Source of the DNA: DATMER01 sp031390755
Lineage (GTDB): Bacteria > Acidobacteriota > Thermoanaerobaculia > Multivoradales > UBA5704
Direction of reading: 5' to 3'
Assembly (NCBI GenBank): GCA_031390755.1
Contig: JANMTS010000015.1
Coordinates: forward strand, 1-64,000
DNA length: 64,000 nt
Part shown: positions 49,520-58,483 of the stretch, one piece after another
Numbering within the stretch: the first letter of the stretch is position 1
Layout: the number at the start of each line of letters is the position of its first letter
Position numbers and translations under genes: made by a program
Notes under the pieces: generated by a model
What the model saw: the letters and a program-made list of their open reading frames with translations, nothing else
Databases searched by the model: none
What the model was told of the DNA's origin: nothing

Positions 49520-51013
49520 ATGCTGTATGGCAGGAGGCTTCAAGAGCGGAAGGTGCAGTCGGAAGGGGCGCGTCGCCAGGCCGTCGTCATCGGCGGCAGC
49601 ATCGGCGGCATGGTTGCCGCCCGGGTGCTGGCCGATCATTTCGACGAGGTGTGTCTCGTCGAGCGCGATTATCTGCCCGCTGGCCAGGAGAACCGGCCAG
49701 GTGTTCCGCAAGCCCGACATCTTCACTTCATCCTCGAGCGGGGTCTGCAGGTTGTCGAAGAGCTGTTCCCGGGTCTGAAGGCCGATCTTCTCGAGTCCGG
49801 CGCCCACCTGGTCGATCAGGGCAAGGATCTGCGGATCCTGTACCGGTATGGCTGGTCTCCGTCGGACCCCACGGGGCTCGTGGCCTGCACGTTCACGCGG
49901 CCGCTGCTCGAATCGACGATCCGCCGTTACCTCCTCGCGCTGCCGAACGTCTCGGTGCTCGAAGGTCACGAGGTGAGCGGGCTCGTCGCGGACGACTCCC
50001 GCCAGGGCGTCACCGGCGTCAAGGTCCGTCCGCGCAACCGGGTGGACGCCGAGGCGACCGAGGAAGCCATCCTTCACGCCGACCTCGTCGTGGACACGAG
50101 CGGCCGGACTTCCGAGACGCCGTCTTGGCTCGCCGATCTGGGCTACGACGTGCCAGAAGAGACCGTCGTGGATGCCTTCTGGGGCTATGCCTCGCGCATC
50201 TACGAGCCGCCGGCCAACTGGCAGGCGGACTGGAAGGTTCTCCTTCTCCTCAACCGGCCGCCCTACCAGCCGCGGGCGGGCGTCATCCAGCCCATCGAAG
50301 GCAACCGCTGGCTGGTCAGCGTGGCCGGCGTGATGCGCGACTATCCGCCCACGGACGAAGAGGGCTTCCTGCAGTTCGTGAAGAGCCTCTCCGCCCCGGA
50401 CATCTACAACGCCATCAAGGACGCCCGGCCCCTGAACGGCATCCGAGGCTTCCGGCGCACCGCCAACCGCATGCGCCACTACGACAAGCTGGAGCGGATG
50501 CCCGACAACTTCGTCGCTCTCGGCGACGCGGTCTGCGGCTTCAATCCGGTCTACGGCCAGGGCATGACGCTGACCTGCCTGTCCGCCCTGGAGCTCGGCC
50601 CCTGGCTCGCGGAGTGCGGCGACGGCCCCCTCCACAGCGTGCCGTTCTTCCGCAAGATCGCCAAGCTGGTGGCCGATCCCTTCGCTCTCGCCACTGGCGA
50701 GGATCTCCGCTGGCCCGCCACCCAGGGCGGCGAGATCACCCCGAAGGTGAAGGTCATGCACTGGTACATCGACCAGATCATGCAGTTGATCCCCGGGAAC
50801 CCGGACGTTTTCCTCCGGTTCCAGCGCGTCAACCACATGCTCGACGGAATCGGCACGCTGTTCCACCCGACCGTCCTCGCGAAGGTCATGCGCAACTCGC
50901 TCTTCCCGGCCCGCACGACGAAGGCCGAGAGGAAGCGGGCGAAGACCGCTCAGGAGGCTGCCGTGCGGGAGCACAAGTCATCGACTGTCACGCTGCAAAC
51001 CCGGACCCGCTGA
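49520..51013 (+). CDS. FAD-dependent monooxygenase/reductase-like flavoprotein
   Basis: The ATG at 49520 (GAGAGGACCCC upstream) gives 497 residues; an earlier in-frame ATG adds 27 residues without a ribosome-binding site. The FAD dinucleotide motif is AVVIGGSIGGMVAARVL, followed by EVCLVERD, and the second FAD motif is FVALGDAVCGFNPVYGQGMT. That is the pattern of group A flavin monooxygenases and geranylgeranyl reductase/halogenase-like enzymes. The substrate is unknown. The protein ends with a basic tail, and a Rho-independent terminator follows. Confidence 0.82.
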   Translation: MLYGRRLQERKVQSEGARRQAVVIGGSIGGMVAARVLADHFDEVCLVERDYLPAGQENRPGVPQARHLHFILERGLQVVEELFPGLKADLLESGAHLVDQGKDLRILYRYGWSPSDPTGLVACTFTRPLLESTIRRYLLALPNVSVLEGHEVSGLVADDSRQGVTGVKVRPRNRVDAEATEEAILHADLVVDTSGRTSETPSWLADLGYDVPEETVVDAFWGYASRIYEPPANWQADWKVLLLLNRPPYQPRAGVIQPIEGNRWLVSVAGVMRDYPPTDEEGFLQFVKSLSAPDIYNAIKDARPLNGIRGFRRTANRMRHYDKLERMPDNFVALGDAVCGFNPVYGQGMTLTCLSALELGPWLAECGDGPLHSVPFFRKIAKLVADPFALATGEDLRWPATQGGEITPKVKVMHWYIDQIMQLIPGNPDVFLRFQRVNHMLDGIGTLFHPTVLAKVMRNSLFPARTTKAERKRAKTAQEAAVREHKSSTVTLQTRTR

Positions 51014-51038
51014 GCGGGCCCGGGCGCAACACCCCTCC

Positions 51039-51075
51039 GCGGCCGGGAGTCATCGACTTCCGGCCGCCTTTTTTT
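51039..51075 (+). terminator. Rho-independent terminator of the flavoprotein gene
   Basis: GCGGCCGGGAG (51039-51049) pairs with CTTCCGGCCGC (51057-51067) with one mismatch, followed by CTTTTTTT. The stop codon of the convergent S10 peptidase gene (51050-51052) lies in the loop, so the stem also encodes the last residues of that protein. Confidence 0.85.
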
Positions 51076-52627
51076 CGAGCCCAGACGCGCTGCGGATCAG
51101 ATCCACGACATCCTTCTTGAGCTTCGCGTGGTCCACCTCGCGGATGTACATCATGTGGCCCGACTCGTAGTAGGTCAGGCGGACATGGTCGCGCAGCTCC
51201 TCCGTCAATCCCAGGTGGTCCGCCGTGTAGACCGAGTCGAAGTACGGCGTCGCCAAGTCGTAGTAGCCGCAGGCGAACAGCACCTGGAGGTCCGGGTTCC
51301 GGGTCATCGCCTTGCGCAGCGACTCGGCCAGGTTCACGTACTTGTTCTCGAACCCGGCGAAGCTCCACGGCCAGACCTCGGCGAGCCGCTCATAGGGCCG
51401 GTCGTCCTTGTAGCCGAGCTCGCGGCGCAGGTAGTCGTTGACCATCGCGACATAGGGGCCGTCCGTCGACGCCGAGGCCGGGTCGTACTCCGGCTCCTCG
51501 CCGGCCGAATCCAGATCCGAGCCCGTGAAGCGGGTGTCCAGCCGCCCCACGGTCTTGGCCTCGGCGCGCAGCAGCTCCTTCGTGAAGCGGTAGATCTCGA
51601 CCCGCAGGTTCGAGCGCTCGATGTAGTCCTGCGACAGGCCGGTGTAGCGCGACAGCTTCGCCGCCATCGCGCGCCGCTCCTCCGGTGAAAGCCGGTCGCC
51701 CTGGAACAGCGCCAGGGCGTATTCGCCGCGCGAGAACGCCTCGACCTCGTCGAGCGTCCTGCGCAGGTCCTGCTGGAGATCGGCCGCCAGCTTCTTGTGG
51801 TACCACGCGGTCGCTGTGTAGGTCGGCAGGTGGAGGATGTACGGCATGTCGTTGCCGACGTTGAACTCCTGGTTCTGCCAGTTGAGGACCGACGAGATGA
51901 GGATCACGCCGTTCATGTTCATGCCGTAGCGCTCGGCGAGGTACTGGGCGAGGCCGGCGGCGCGCGTGGTGCCGTAGCTCTCGCCGGCGATGAGCTTCGG
52001 CGAAGCCCAGCGCTCGTTGCGGGATACCCAGAGGCGGATGAAGTCGGCCACCCACTGGATGTCCTGGCGCACGCCGTGGAACTGCTTCACGTCCTCGCCC
52101 GGGGCGGCGCGGCTGAAGCCCGTGCTCACCGGATCGATGAACACGAGGTCGGTCTCGTCGAGGATCGAATACTCGTTGTCCACCAGCCTCCCCGGCGGCG
52201 CGAGCGCCATCCCTTCCTTCGTGCGCTCCACCCGCCGGGGCCCGAACGCGCCCAGATGGACCCAGAGCGACGCGGCGCCCGGGCCGCCGTTGAAGCTGAA
52301 CGTCACCGGCCGGCTGGCCGGATCCTTGACCCCGTCCTTCGAGTAGGCGACATAGAAGAAGGACGCCTTGGCCTTCCCGTCCGCGTCCTTGAGCACCAGC
52401 GTGCCGGCGTTCGCGGTGTAGGCGAGCGGCTGGCCGCCGAGGTTGATGGTGTGCTTCGTGGTGGAGACCTTGTCCTCGATCGGAGCCGCCGGGGGTGGCG
52501 TGGCGTCCTTGTCATGGGACTCCGCGGACGGCTTCCCGGCCGGCGGCTGGGCCTGGGACGGCGCCGGGAAGAGCCCCGGAAGCAACGTGAGCGCGAGAAG
52601 CGGGAGCAGCGAGCGGACGTTCCGCAT
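51050..52627 (-). CDS. Secreted S10 serine carboxypeptidase-like protein
   Basis: From ATG 52627 the protein has 525 residues with a signal peptide (SLLPLLALTLLPGLFPAPSQ). The S10 features are PVTFSFNGGPGAASLWVHLG (oxyanion hole), LVFIDPVSTGFSRA, the nucleophile in LIAGESYGTTRAAGLAQYLA, the aspartate region VLFACGYYDLATPYF and the histidine in YYESGHMMY. S10 enzymes remove C-terminal residues from peptides, usually at acid pH. An upstream in-frame ATG (52687) would put extra residues before the signal and is rejected. The 3' end is embedded in a convergent terminator. Confidence 0.9.
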   Translation of the reverse strand: MRNVRSLLPLLALTLLPGLFPAPSQAQPPAGKPSAESHDKDATPPPAAPIEDKVSTTKHTINLGGQPLAYTANAGTLVLKDADGKAKASFFYVAYSKDGVKDPASRPVTFSFNGGPGAASLWVHLGAFGPRRVERTKEGMALAPPGRLVDNEYSILDETDLVFIDPVSTGFSRAAPGEDVKQFHGVRQDIQWVADFIRLWVSRNERWASPKLIAGESYGTTRAAGLAQYLAERYGMNMNGVILISSVLNWQNQEFNVGNDMPYILHLPTYTATAWYHKKLAADLQQDLRRTLDEVEAFSRGEYALALFQGDRLSPEERRAMAAKLSRYTGLSQDYIERSNLRVEIYRFTKELLRAEAKTVGRLDTRFTGSDLDSAGEEPEYDPASASTDGPYVAMVNDYLRRELGYKDDRPYERLAEVWPWSFAGFENKYVNLAESLRKAMTRNPDLQVLFACGYYDLATPYFDSVYTADHLGLTEELRDHVRLTYYESGHMMYIREVDHAKLKKDVVDLIRSASGLEKKAAGSR

Positions 52628-52823
52628 GGTGGCGATTCCTCCTGGAAGGGGCGATTCTATGCCCGGCGCCGAAGGCGCCGGAAGCACCGCGCCGGGCGTC
52701 AGGCCTTTTTCGGCTTGCTCGCCTCGTGGTGGATATCAAGGAGGAGCCTGCGCTCGGTGCCCTTGAGGGACCATATGCGCTGGCGCAGGGTTTCACCGCC
52801 GACATCGCTCCGGGCAGGATCGG

Positions 52824-53543
52824 TCAGGAGTCCGACGAAGAGGGCAGCTGAGGCCCGGCCGAGGTTTCGGCCCGCGCTCCCACCACCATCACCAGCTCAC
52901 CCTTGATCGAAGCCCGCTTCCGGAGATCCTCCAGGAGCGTGGACAGCGAGCCGCGCAGGATCTCTTCATGCATCTTCGTCAGCTCGCGGCCGAGGGCGGC
53001 GGGGCGGTCACCCATCTCGGCGAGGGCGTCATCCAGGCTGGGGAGGATGCGGTGCGGGGACTCGAAGAGGATCAGCGTGTGGCCGAGGGTCGACCAGGTG
53101 CGGTAGAAGGTGCGGCGCTTGCCGGTCTTCGGCGGGGGAAAGCCCGCGAAGGTGAAGGGATAGGGCGGCAGGCCCGAGGCGACCAGGGCGGCGAGAATGG
53201 CGGATGGGCCGGGGATCGGCTCGACCCGGATGCCCTGGGCCGCAGCTTCTCGTACAAGGACATAGCCCGGATCGGAGAGGAGCGGCGTGCCTGCATCGCT
53301 CGCGACCGCGACGGTCTTGCCCTCCTCCAGGTCGGCGAGGAGGCGGGGGACGCGCTGGCGCTCGTTGTGCTCGTGGAGCGAGACGAGAGGCTTCTTGATC
53401 CCCAGGTGGGCCAGCAGGCGGCCGGTGTGGCGGGTGTCCTCGCAGGCGACCAGATCCGCCTCCTGGAAGGCCGCCTGCGCCCGGGGCGAGAGGTCGTCCA
53501 GGTTGCCGATCGGCGTTGCGATCACGACCAGTTTTCCGGGCAT
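52824..53543 (-). CDS. rsmI: 16S rRNA (cytidine-1402-2'-O)-methyltransferase
   Basis: This 239-residue SAM-dependent enzyme methylates C1402 in the ribosomal P site. It carries VVIATPIGNLDDLSPRAQ, LVACEDTRHTGRLLAHLGI, VASDAGTPLLSDPGY and the PIPGPSAILAALVASGLP segment of the tetrapyrrole-methylase fold. Its length is a little under the usual 270-290 residues because the C-terminal part is short. It precedes nadE on the other side (18-bp gap) in a minus-strand run. Confidence 0.93.
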   Translation of the reverse strand: MPGKLVVIATPIGNLDDLSPRAQAAFQEADLVACEDTRHTGRLLAHLGIKKPLVSLHEHNERQRVPRLLADLEEGKTVAVASDAGTPLLSDPGYVLVREAAAQGIRVEPIPGPSAILAALVASGLPPYPFTFAGFPPPKTGKRRTFYRTWSTLGHTLILFESPHRILPSLDDALAEMGDRPAALGRELTKMHEEILRGSLSTLLEDLRKRASIKGELVMVVGARAETSAGPQLPSSSDS

Positions 53544-53561
53544 CGGTGCTCGCCTCTCGTT

Positions 53562-54410
53562 TCAGTCTCTCGGAATTTCCAGGTCGAGGTTCACCGCGCT
53601 CCCGGAGAGGCGCGCGATCAGCATCAGCCGCCGCTTGAAGCGGAAGCGCTCCTCCAGCGACACGATCCGCTTCACCGAGCGCTCGTCGTAGCCGCGCTCG
53701 ACGACCTCCTCCGGCCGGAGGCCCTCCTCGAAGAGCAGGTAGAGAACCTCGTCGGCCGTGGCGTAGTCGACGCCGAGGTCGCCCTCGTCGGTCTGGCCCG
53801 GCCAGAGATCGGCGGAGGGCGCCTTGTCGATCACCTGCCCGGGGAGGCCGACGTGGCGGGAGAGCTGCCAGATCTGGCCCTTGAAGAGGTCGCCGAGCGG
53901 GTTGAGCGAGCTGGCGTTGTCGCCGAACACGGTCGAGTAGCCGAGCAGGATCTCGGTCTTGTTCGAGGTGCCCAGGACCAGCGCGTTGAGCTTCTTGGCC
54001 TGATCGAACAGGATCGACATCCGCTCGCGCGCCATCTTGTTGCCGCGCCGGCCAGGATCGGCCTCGGTCTCCACGGCGAAGTAGGCATCCACCATGGGAG
54101 AGATGTCGATCTTGCGGTGCGGGATGCCCAGGTGCTCGGCCACCGCGCGGGCGTCCTGCTCGGACGACGGATTCGAGGTGCGATAAGGGAGGAGAAAGCC
54201 GTGGACCCGCTCAGGACCGAGGGCGCGCGCGGCGAGGGCGGCGGAGAGCGAGGAGTCGACGCCGCCGGAGATCCCCACGACCACGCCCGCAGTGCCGGAC
54301 GTTTCGACCGCGTCCCGGATGAAGCTGGTGAGAACTCTCACGGCCAGCGGAGCGTTCAGGAGCAGACGCTGGCGGGTCTCGTCCCGGAGCTTCGACAGCT
54401 CGGGCCTCAT
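53562..54410 (-). CDS. nadE: NAD+ synthase, synthetase domain only
   Basis: The 282-residue protein makes NAD+ from deamido-NAD+. The pyrophosphatase P-loop is GISGGVDSS (SGGVDSS at 48-54). Further landmarks are LGTSNKTEILLGYSTVFGDN, LFKGQIWQLSRHVGLP and PSADLWPGQTDEGDLGVDYA. It has no amidotransferase domain of its own. The gene overlaps by 4 bp a separate nitrilase-fold gene upstream that would supply ammonia from glutamine. In many bacteria the two domains are one protein; here they are split but coupled. Confidence 0.93.
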   Translation of the reverse strand: MRPELSKLRDETRQRLLLNAPLAVRVLTSFIRDAVETSGTAGVVVGISGGVDSSLSAALAARALGPERVHGFLLPYRTSNPSSEQDARAVAEHLGIPHRKIDISPMVDAYFAVETEADPGRRGNKMARERMSILFDQAKKLNALVLGTSNKTEILLGYSTVFGDNASSLNPLGDLFKGQIWQLSRHVGLPGQVIDKAPSADLWPGQTDEGDLGVDYATADEVLYLLFEEGLRPEEVVERGYDERSVKRIVSLEERFRFKRRLMLIARLSGSAVNLDLEIPRD

Positions 54411-55261
54411 TCGGGTCCCTCCGCCGGTCCCTCAATATCTTGCCGCTGGTCGGCCAGCAGAGGCAGACGCCAGCGCAGCCGGTCGGCCTCGCGCAGGTCG
54501 ATGTCTGCCACCAGAAGATGTTCGTCGAGGACGGGCGCGCGCTCCAGGATCTCGCCGCCGGGGCGGACCACGTGGCTCACGCCCGGATAGAAGGCGCCCT
54601 CTTCCCAGCCCACGCGGTTGCAGTAGAGCACCCAGCAGGTGTTGAGCAGCGCGGTCGAGCGGGTGAGCAGCTCCCATGACTCCTGGCTGGCAGGCAGCTC
54701 ACCGGACCCGACCCGGCCGGGGCCGGCCGAGGGGACGATCAGCACCCGCGCCCCGGCTCCGGCGAGCTTGCGGGCCAGCTCGGGGTGCCAGAGATCCTCG
54801 CAGATGAGGATGCCGGCCGTCCCCCAGGGGAGCCGGGCCACGTCCAGGCGCTGGCCGGCGCGCACGAAGCGCACATCCTGGAAGATGCCGTAGTTTGGCA
54901 GGTAGAGCTTGCGGTGCAGCAGGTGCGGACGGCCGCCGTGGAGGAGGACCGAGGTGTTGTGCAGGATGCCGAGGTCGCTCTCCTCCACGAAGCCGGCGAC
55001 GACGGACATGGTGCCCGCAGCTTCGGCCAGACGCCGCAACTCGGGGGCCGCCGCGGTCATGGCCACCCGCGCGGTCAGGTGGAAGAGACGGTACCCGGTC
55101 AGGGAGAGCTCGGGGAAGACCAGAAGCTCGACGCCGCGGTCGCGGGCCTCTTCGATCCAGCGCAGATGCCGCTCGACGTTGCCGGCGACATCGCCGAGCC
55201 GGGCGTCGATCTGCGCCAGGCCGACCCGGAGGACGGAGGCGCTGGTTCTCTCTTCTGGCAT
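54407..55261 (-). CDS. Nitrilase-fold amidohydrolase, probable glutaminase subunit for NadE
   Basis: From ATG 55261 the product has 284 residues with the nitrilase catalytic triad: E51 in LLVFPELSLTGY, K118 in LLHRKLYLPNYG and C154 in GILICEDLWHP. LYLPNYGIFQDVRFVRAG matches the glutaminase domain of glutamine-dependent NAD synthetases particularly well. It ends with the ATGA overlap into nadE. It is therefore best read as the detached ammonia-generating subunit. A plain omega-amidase is the alternative. A longer frame upstream overlaps the divergent chaperone gene and is rejected. Confidence 0.85.
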   Translation of the reverse strand: MPEERTSASVLRVGLAQIDARLGDVAGNVERHLRWIEEARDRGVELLVFPELSLTGYRLFHLTARVAMTAAAPELRRLAEAAGTMSVVAGFVEESDLGILHNTSVLLHGGRPHLLHRKLYLPNYGIFQDVRFVRAGQRLDVARLPWGTAGILICEDLWHPELARKLAGAGARVLIVPSAGPGRVGSGELPASQESWELLTRSTALLNTCWVLYCNRVGWEEGAFYPGVSHVVRPGGEILERAPVLDEHLLVADIDLREADRLRWRLPLLADQRQDIEGPAEGPE

Positions 55262-55289
55262 GACCGCAGCGATGCTAGCATGCCGTCCA

Positions 55290-56066
55290 ATGAAGTCCGT
55301 TCCGATTCTCCCGTTCGCTCTTCTCGTCCTGTCCGCGGTGCCCGATCCCCTGGCCGCCGCGGCTCCGAAGCCGGCACCCACGCCCGCAACGCCCGCAGTA
55401 CCCTCGACGGCGAGCCTGCCCGCCGCCGGTCTCGATCCCAAGCTCCGGGACCGGGTGATGGCGGTGGTGGACGAAGACCCGGTCCTCGCCTCCGAGGTGG
55501 ATCGGACGATCGCGCTCGGCCTTGCGAAAGCGAACCCCGGGGAGGCGGAGCCGGCCTTCCGCCGCCGCGTCCTGGACGACCTGGTCGAGCAGCGCCTGCG
55601 CTTTCATGAGATCGACCGCTTCGGGTTCGAGCAGGTGCCGGTGGATCTGATCGAGGCGAGAGTGGCGCAGATCCGCGCCCGCTTCCCGAGCGAAGACGCC
55701 TTCAACAAGACGCTCCGCGACCTGAGGCTGACCCGCCAGGCGCTGCGTCAGCTCGTCGCGCGTCAGCTCATGGTGCTCACCCACGTGGAGGAGCAGCTCG
55801 GACCGCGGGTGTTCGTGAGCCTGGACGACATCACCCAGTACTACCGCACCGTCCTGACCCCGGAGATGCAGAAGCGCAAGCAGCCGGTCCCGCCGCAGGA
55901 CGACGTACGCGACCAGATCCGCACCGTGCTCAAGGAGCAGCGGCTGAATCAGGAGCTGGACAAGTGGACCGAGGAGCTGCGCCGGAAGGCCGACATCCAG
56001 GTCTACTTCGACAAGCCGCCGGGAGACCTGCCGCCGGTGGTGAAGCGAATCGAAAAGAAACCCTGA
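55290..56066 (+). CDS. SurA-like periplasmic chaperone without PPIase domain
   Basis: The 258-residue product (ATG 55290) has a signal peptide (ILPFALLVLSAVPDPLAAAA), a proline-rich linker and a SurA N-terminal domain: RVMAVVDEDPVLASEVDRTI, VLDDLVEQRLRFHEIDRFGF and ALRQLVARQLMVLTHVEEQL. The final helix reads VRDQIRTVLKEQRLNQELDK. No parvulin-type PPIase block is present between them. Such short forms would act as holdases for outer-membrane proteins. It is divergent from the nitrilase gene. ATG 55272 is a less likely start. Confidence 0.8.
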   Translation: MKSVPILPFALLVLSAVPDPLAAAAPKPAPTPATPAVPSTASLPAAGLDPKLRDRVMAVVDEDPVLASEVDRTIALGLAKANPGEAEPAFRRRVLDDLVEQRLRFHEIDRFGFEQVPVDLIEARVAQIRARFPSEDAFNKTLRDLRLTRQALRQLVARQLMVLTHVEEQLGPRVFVSLDDITQYYRTVLTPEMQKRKQPVPPQDDVRDQIRTVLKEQRLNQELDKWTEELRRKADIQVYFDKPPGDLPPVVKRIEKKP

Positions 56067-56103
56067 GGGGGATCTTTCTGAGGGGGATCCGGGGAAGAGC
56101 TGC

Positions 56104-56157
56104 TCCCTCCCCTCGCCGTGCGAGGGGAGGGCTGGGGAGGGGAGAATGGGATCAATC
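56104..56157 (-). repeat. CCCTCTCC-type dispersed hairpin repeat
   Basis: CCCTCCCCTCGC and GCGAGGGGAGGG pair over 11-12 bp, followed by CTGGGGAGGGGAGAATGGGATCAA. The element ends 5 bp before the stop codon (56162) of the minus-strand transglycosylase gene. Upstream of it CTGAGGGGGATC is duplicated in tandem (56063 and 56079). Confidence 0.8.
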
Positions 56158-56161
56158 CTCC

Positions 56162-58426
56162 CTACCAGAGATCCTGGTAGTGCGCCTGGCTGGTCAGAAC
56201 CTTCCTCATATAGCTCCGCGTCTCCTGGAAGGTCACCTTGGTAAAGAATTCTTCCATCTCCGGTCCGAAGCAGTAGCTTCTCCAGAGCGCGGCCTGGGGC
56301 TCGCCCGCGTTGTAGGCCGCCACGGCCACGTGGTTGGCGCCGTCGAAGTCCTTCAGGAGGAGGGCGAGGTAGGCGGCGCCGATGGCCAGGGAGATCTCGG
56401 GCCGGTAGAGATCCTCGGGATCGAAGCGCTGCAGGTTGATCTGCTCGCCGATGCGCCGCGCCGTGGGCACGGTGAGCTGCATCAGTCCCCGGGCCGCGGC
56501 CGGCGACAGGGCGAGGCGGTCGTAGCGGCTCTCCTCGCGGACGATCGCGGCCAGCAGCTCGGGCGGAGCGCCGCGCAGGCGCGCCTGTCCGGCCAGCGTC
56601 TCCCGATACGGCAGCGGGTAGAGGAGATGGTGAAACTCCCGCGGCTGGAAGATCAGCGGCACCCAGTTTCCCGCTCTCAGCCGGATCGCCTCGGCGAGGA
56701 GAATGGAGCGCTCGTGCTCGCCGGACCTGGCCAGCAGACGGCTGCCGGTGAAGGCGAGCGACGGATCGCTCACCGGGAAGTGCTGCCGCACCGCGGGCGC
56801 GCCCTCGTGAAGGATGCCGAGAGCGAGCAGCTTCTCCTCCGGCCGCTTGAGCAGAGCGCTCCAGATCGGCCAGGCCTTGACCGGAACCTGCGCCAGCTTC
56901 ACCAGCGGGGCTCTGCGTGGATCGGCCGTCAGGGCATTGCGCGCCCGGAACCAGCAGGCCTTGCCGGTCTCGGAGGCGTTGCCCAGCAGAAGCCAGGCGT
57001 TGTAGAGATCCTCGAACCGGTTCGACGCCGAAAGGCGGCGACCCTCCGCGGACGCGGCGCGCACCAGAGGCTCGTCGTCGAGGCGTCCGCGCGCCGCCTG
57101 GGCGAGCGGGTGGTAGTAGTCCAGCCGCATCGCCTGCAGGTAGGCGGACACGGCGCCCGGACCGTCGCGATCGAGCTCGGCCAGACGGCCCCGCCAGTAG
57201 GCGACCTCCAGCAGCTCGTCCGGGGAGTCCGGTGCGGAGCGGTCGAGCCAGGCCCGGACCCGGTCGCGCCGGCCGCGGACGATGTCCGAGGAAGCCATGA
57301 AGAGGCTGGCGCGGAGGGCCTGCTCGCGCCACTCCCGCCGCGAGGTCAGGAGGTCGTAGAAGGCGATGGCGTCGCTCTCGGCGCCCGCGCGCCAGCGCAG
57401 GCGGAGGCTGGAGAACAGCGCCGCCGCGGCCCACTCGCCATCGGGCTGGGCGAGATAGGCGCGGCTGAAGCTCTCTCCGGCCAGGGGCCAGCGGCCGAGA
57501 AGCTCGTACGACCGGCCCTGCTGATAGAGGGCGCGGGCGCGCTCGTCGGGGCGGTGAGAGACCGTGGCCAGGCCGCCGAACACCACGGCGGCGGGCGCGT
57601 AGCGCTCCAGCCAGAAGTGGGCGCGGCCCTGGGCGTAGCGGCCGTCCGAGATCTCCTTCTCGTTGAGCCCGTCGGTGGGGTCGAGGGCCACGCGCAGGTG
57701 ATTCAGGGCGCGCTCGAAGTCGCGGTGCTGGTGGTAGACGAGGCCGAGAAGCAGCTGGGTCCGGCCGCTCTCGTTGTCGGCGACCAGGTTGTCGAGGCGC
57801 TCGGCGGCGATTCGCGCCGTGTCGTCGGTCCGGTTCTCGACCAGCAGGCCGGTAAGGATGCCGCGGGCCAGCTCCTTCGAGCCGGAACGCAGAAGACAGT
57901 CGGCCTGGGAAAGGCTGAGGATGCGGCGCTGGGGAGCGGGAAGGGTTTCGAGCTTGAGACCGCCGAGAAGCCGGCAGTCGCCGCCCTTGGACAGAGTGCG
58001 GGCGAGGAGCTGGGTCGATTCGGCGAGGAGCGCCGGGGGGCGGGCGTCGACGACGCTCGCGATCAGGCCGGCCGCGACTTCCGGGTGGCCGGTGCGCTCC
58101 TGCTCCACGGCGAGCCGGTAGCGGCTGTACAGACCGAGGTCGGGGGAGGACGCCATGGCCGCGGCGAAAGCTTCGCCTGCGGCCACCCGTTCGCCCAGGA
58201 GGTCGAGGAGATGTCCGCGGAGGTAATCGAGACCCAGCCCACGGGAGGGCTCCGGCTGGGCCTCGATTTCCCGCTCGGTGCGGGCGAGCGCTTCGCGCCG
58301 GTTCCCGGCGAGCTGAAGCTCGACGAGGCCCGGTCTGGGATCCGCGGTGCTCAGGGTGAGTAACAGCGTTACGGTTGCGATCATCCAGAGCCCGGCGAGC
58401 ACTCGAAGGGCTTTCTTCCATCTCAT
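56162..58426 (-). CDS. Soluble-type lytic transglycosylase with TPR-like helical region
   Basis: From ATG 58426 the protein has 754 residues, with a signal anchor (VLAGLWMIATVTLLLTLSTA). A long alpha-superhelix of TPR-like repeats covers about residues 50-590, and a C-terminal SLT domain carries the catalytic glutamate in LLAAIVREESRYDRLALSPA, then ARGLMQLTVPTARRIGEQIN and HVAVAAYNAGEPQAALWR. It cleaves peptidoglycan to 1,6-anhydro products during wall remodelling. An ATG at 58498 lies inside the upstream hairpin repeat and would add 24 repeat-derived residues, so it is rejected. It follows murA on the same strand. Confidence 0.9.
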   Translation of the reverse strand: MRWKKALRVLAGLWMIATVTLLLTLSTADPRPGLVELQLAGNRREALARTEREIEAQPEPSRGLGLDYLRGHLLDLLGERVAAGEAFAAAMASSPDLGLYSRYRLAVEQERTGHPEVAAGLIASVVDARPPALLAESTQLLARTLSKGGDCRLLGGLKLETLPAPQRRILSLSQADCLLRSGSKELARGILTGLLVENRTDDTARIAAERLDNLVADNESGRTQLLLGLVYHQHRDFERALNHLRVALDPTDGLNEKEISDGRYAQGRAHFWLERYAPAAVVFGGLATVSHRPDERARALYQQGRSYELLGRWPLAGESFSRAYLAQPDGEWAAAALFSSLRLRWRAGAESDAIAFYDLLTSRREWREQALRASLFMASSDIVRGRRDRVRAWLDRSAPDSPDELLEVAYWRGRLAELDRDGPGAVSAYLQAMRLDYYHPLAQAARGRLDDEPLVRAASAEGRRLSASNRFEDLYNAWLLLGNASETGKACWFRARNALTADPRRAPLVKLAQVPVKAWPIWSALLKRPEEKLLALGILHEGAPAVRQHFPVSDPSLAFTGSRLLARSGEHERSILLAEAIRLRAGNWVPLIFQPREFHHLLYPLPYRETLAGQARLRGAPPELLAAIVREESRYDRLALSPAAARGLMQLTVPTARRIGEQINLQRFDPEDLYRPEISLAIGAAYLALLLKDFDGANHVAVAAYNAGEPQAALWRSYCFGPEMEEFFTKVTFQETRSYMRKVLTSQAHYQDLW

Positions 58427-58483
58427 CCCACCGTTCCCTCTTCTCCCAGCGGGGAGGGGTTCTGAGGGAGCCTCCCTGGTTTT

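Noticed and set aside
52699..52842. Possible small gene downstream of rsmI reading GGETLRQRIWSLKGTERRLL
   Set aside because: The sequence looks protein-like and ends ASKPKKA, but the open frame has no start codon and begins after an in-frame stop inside rsmI. It may be a gene remnant, but cannot be supported as a gene.
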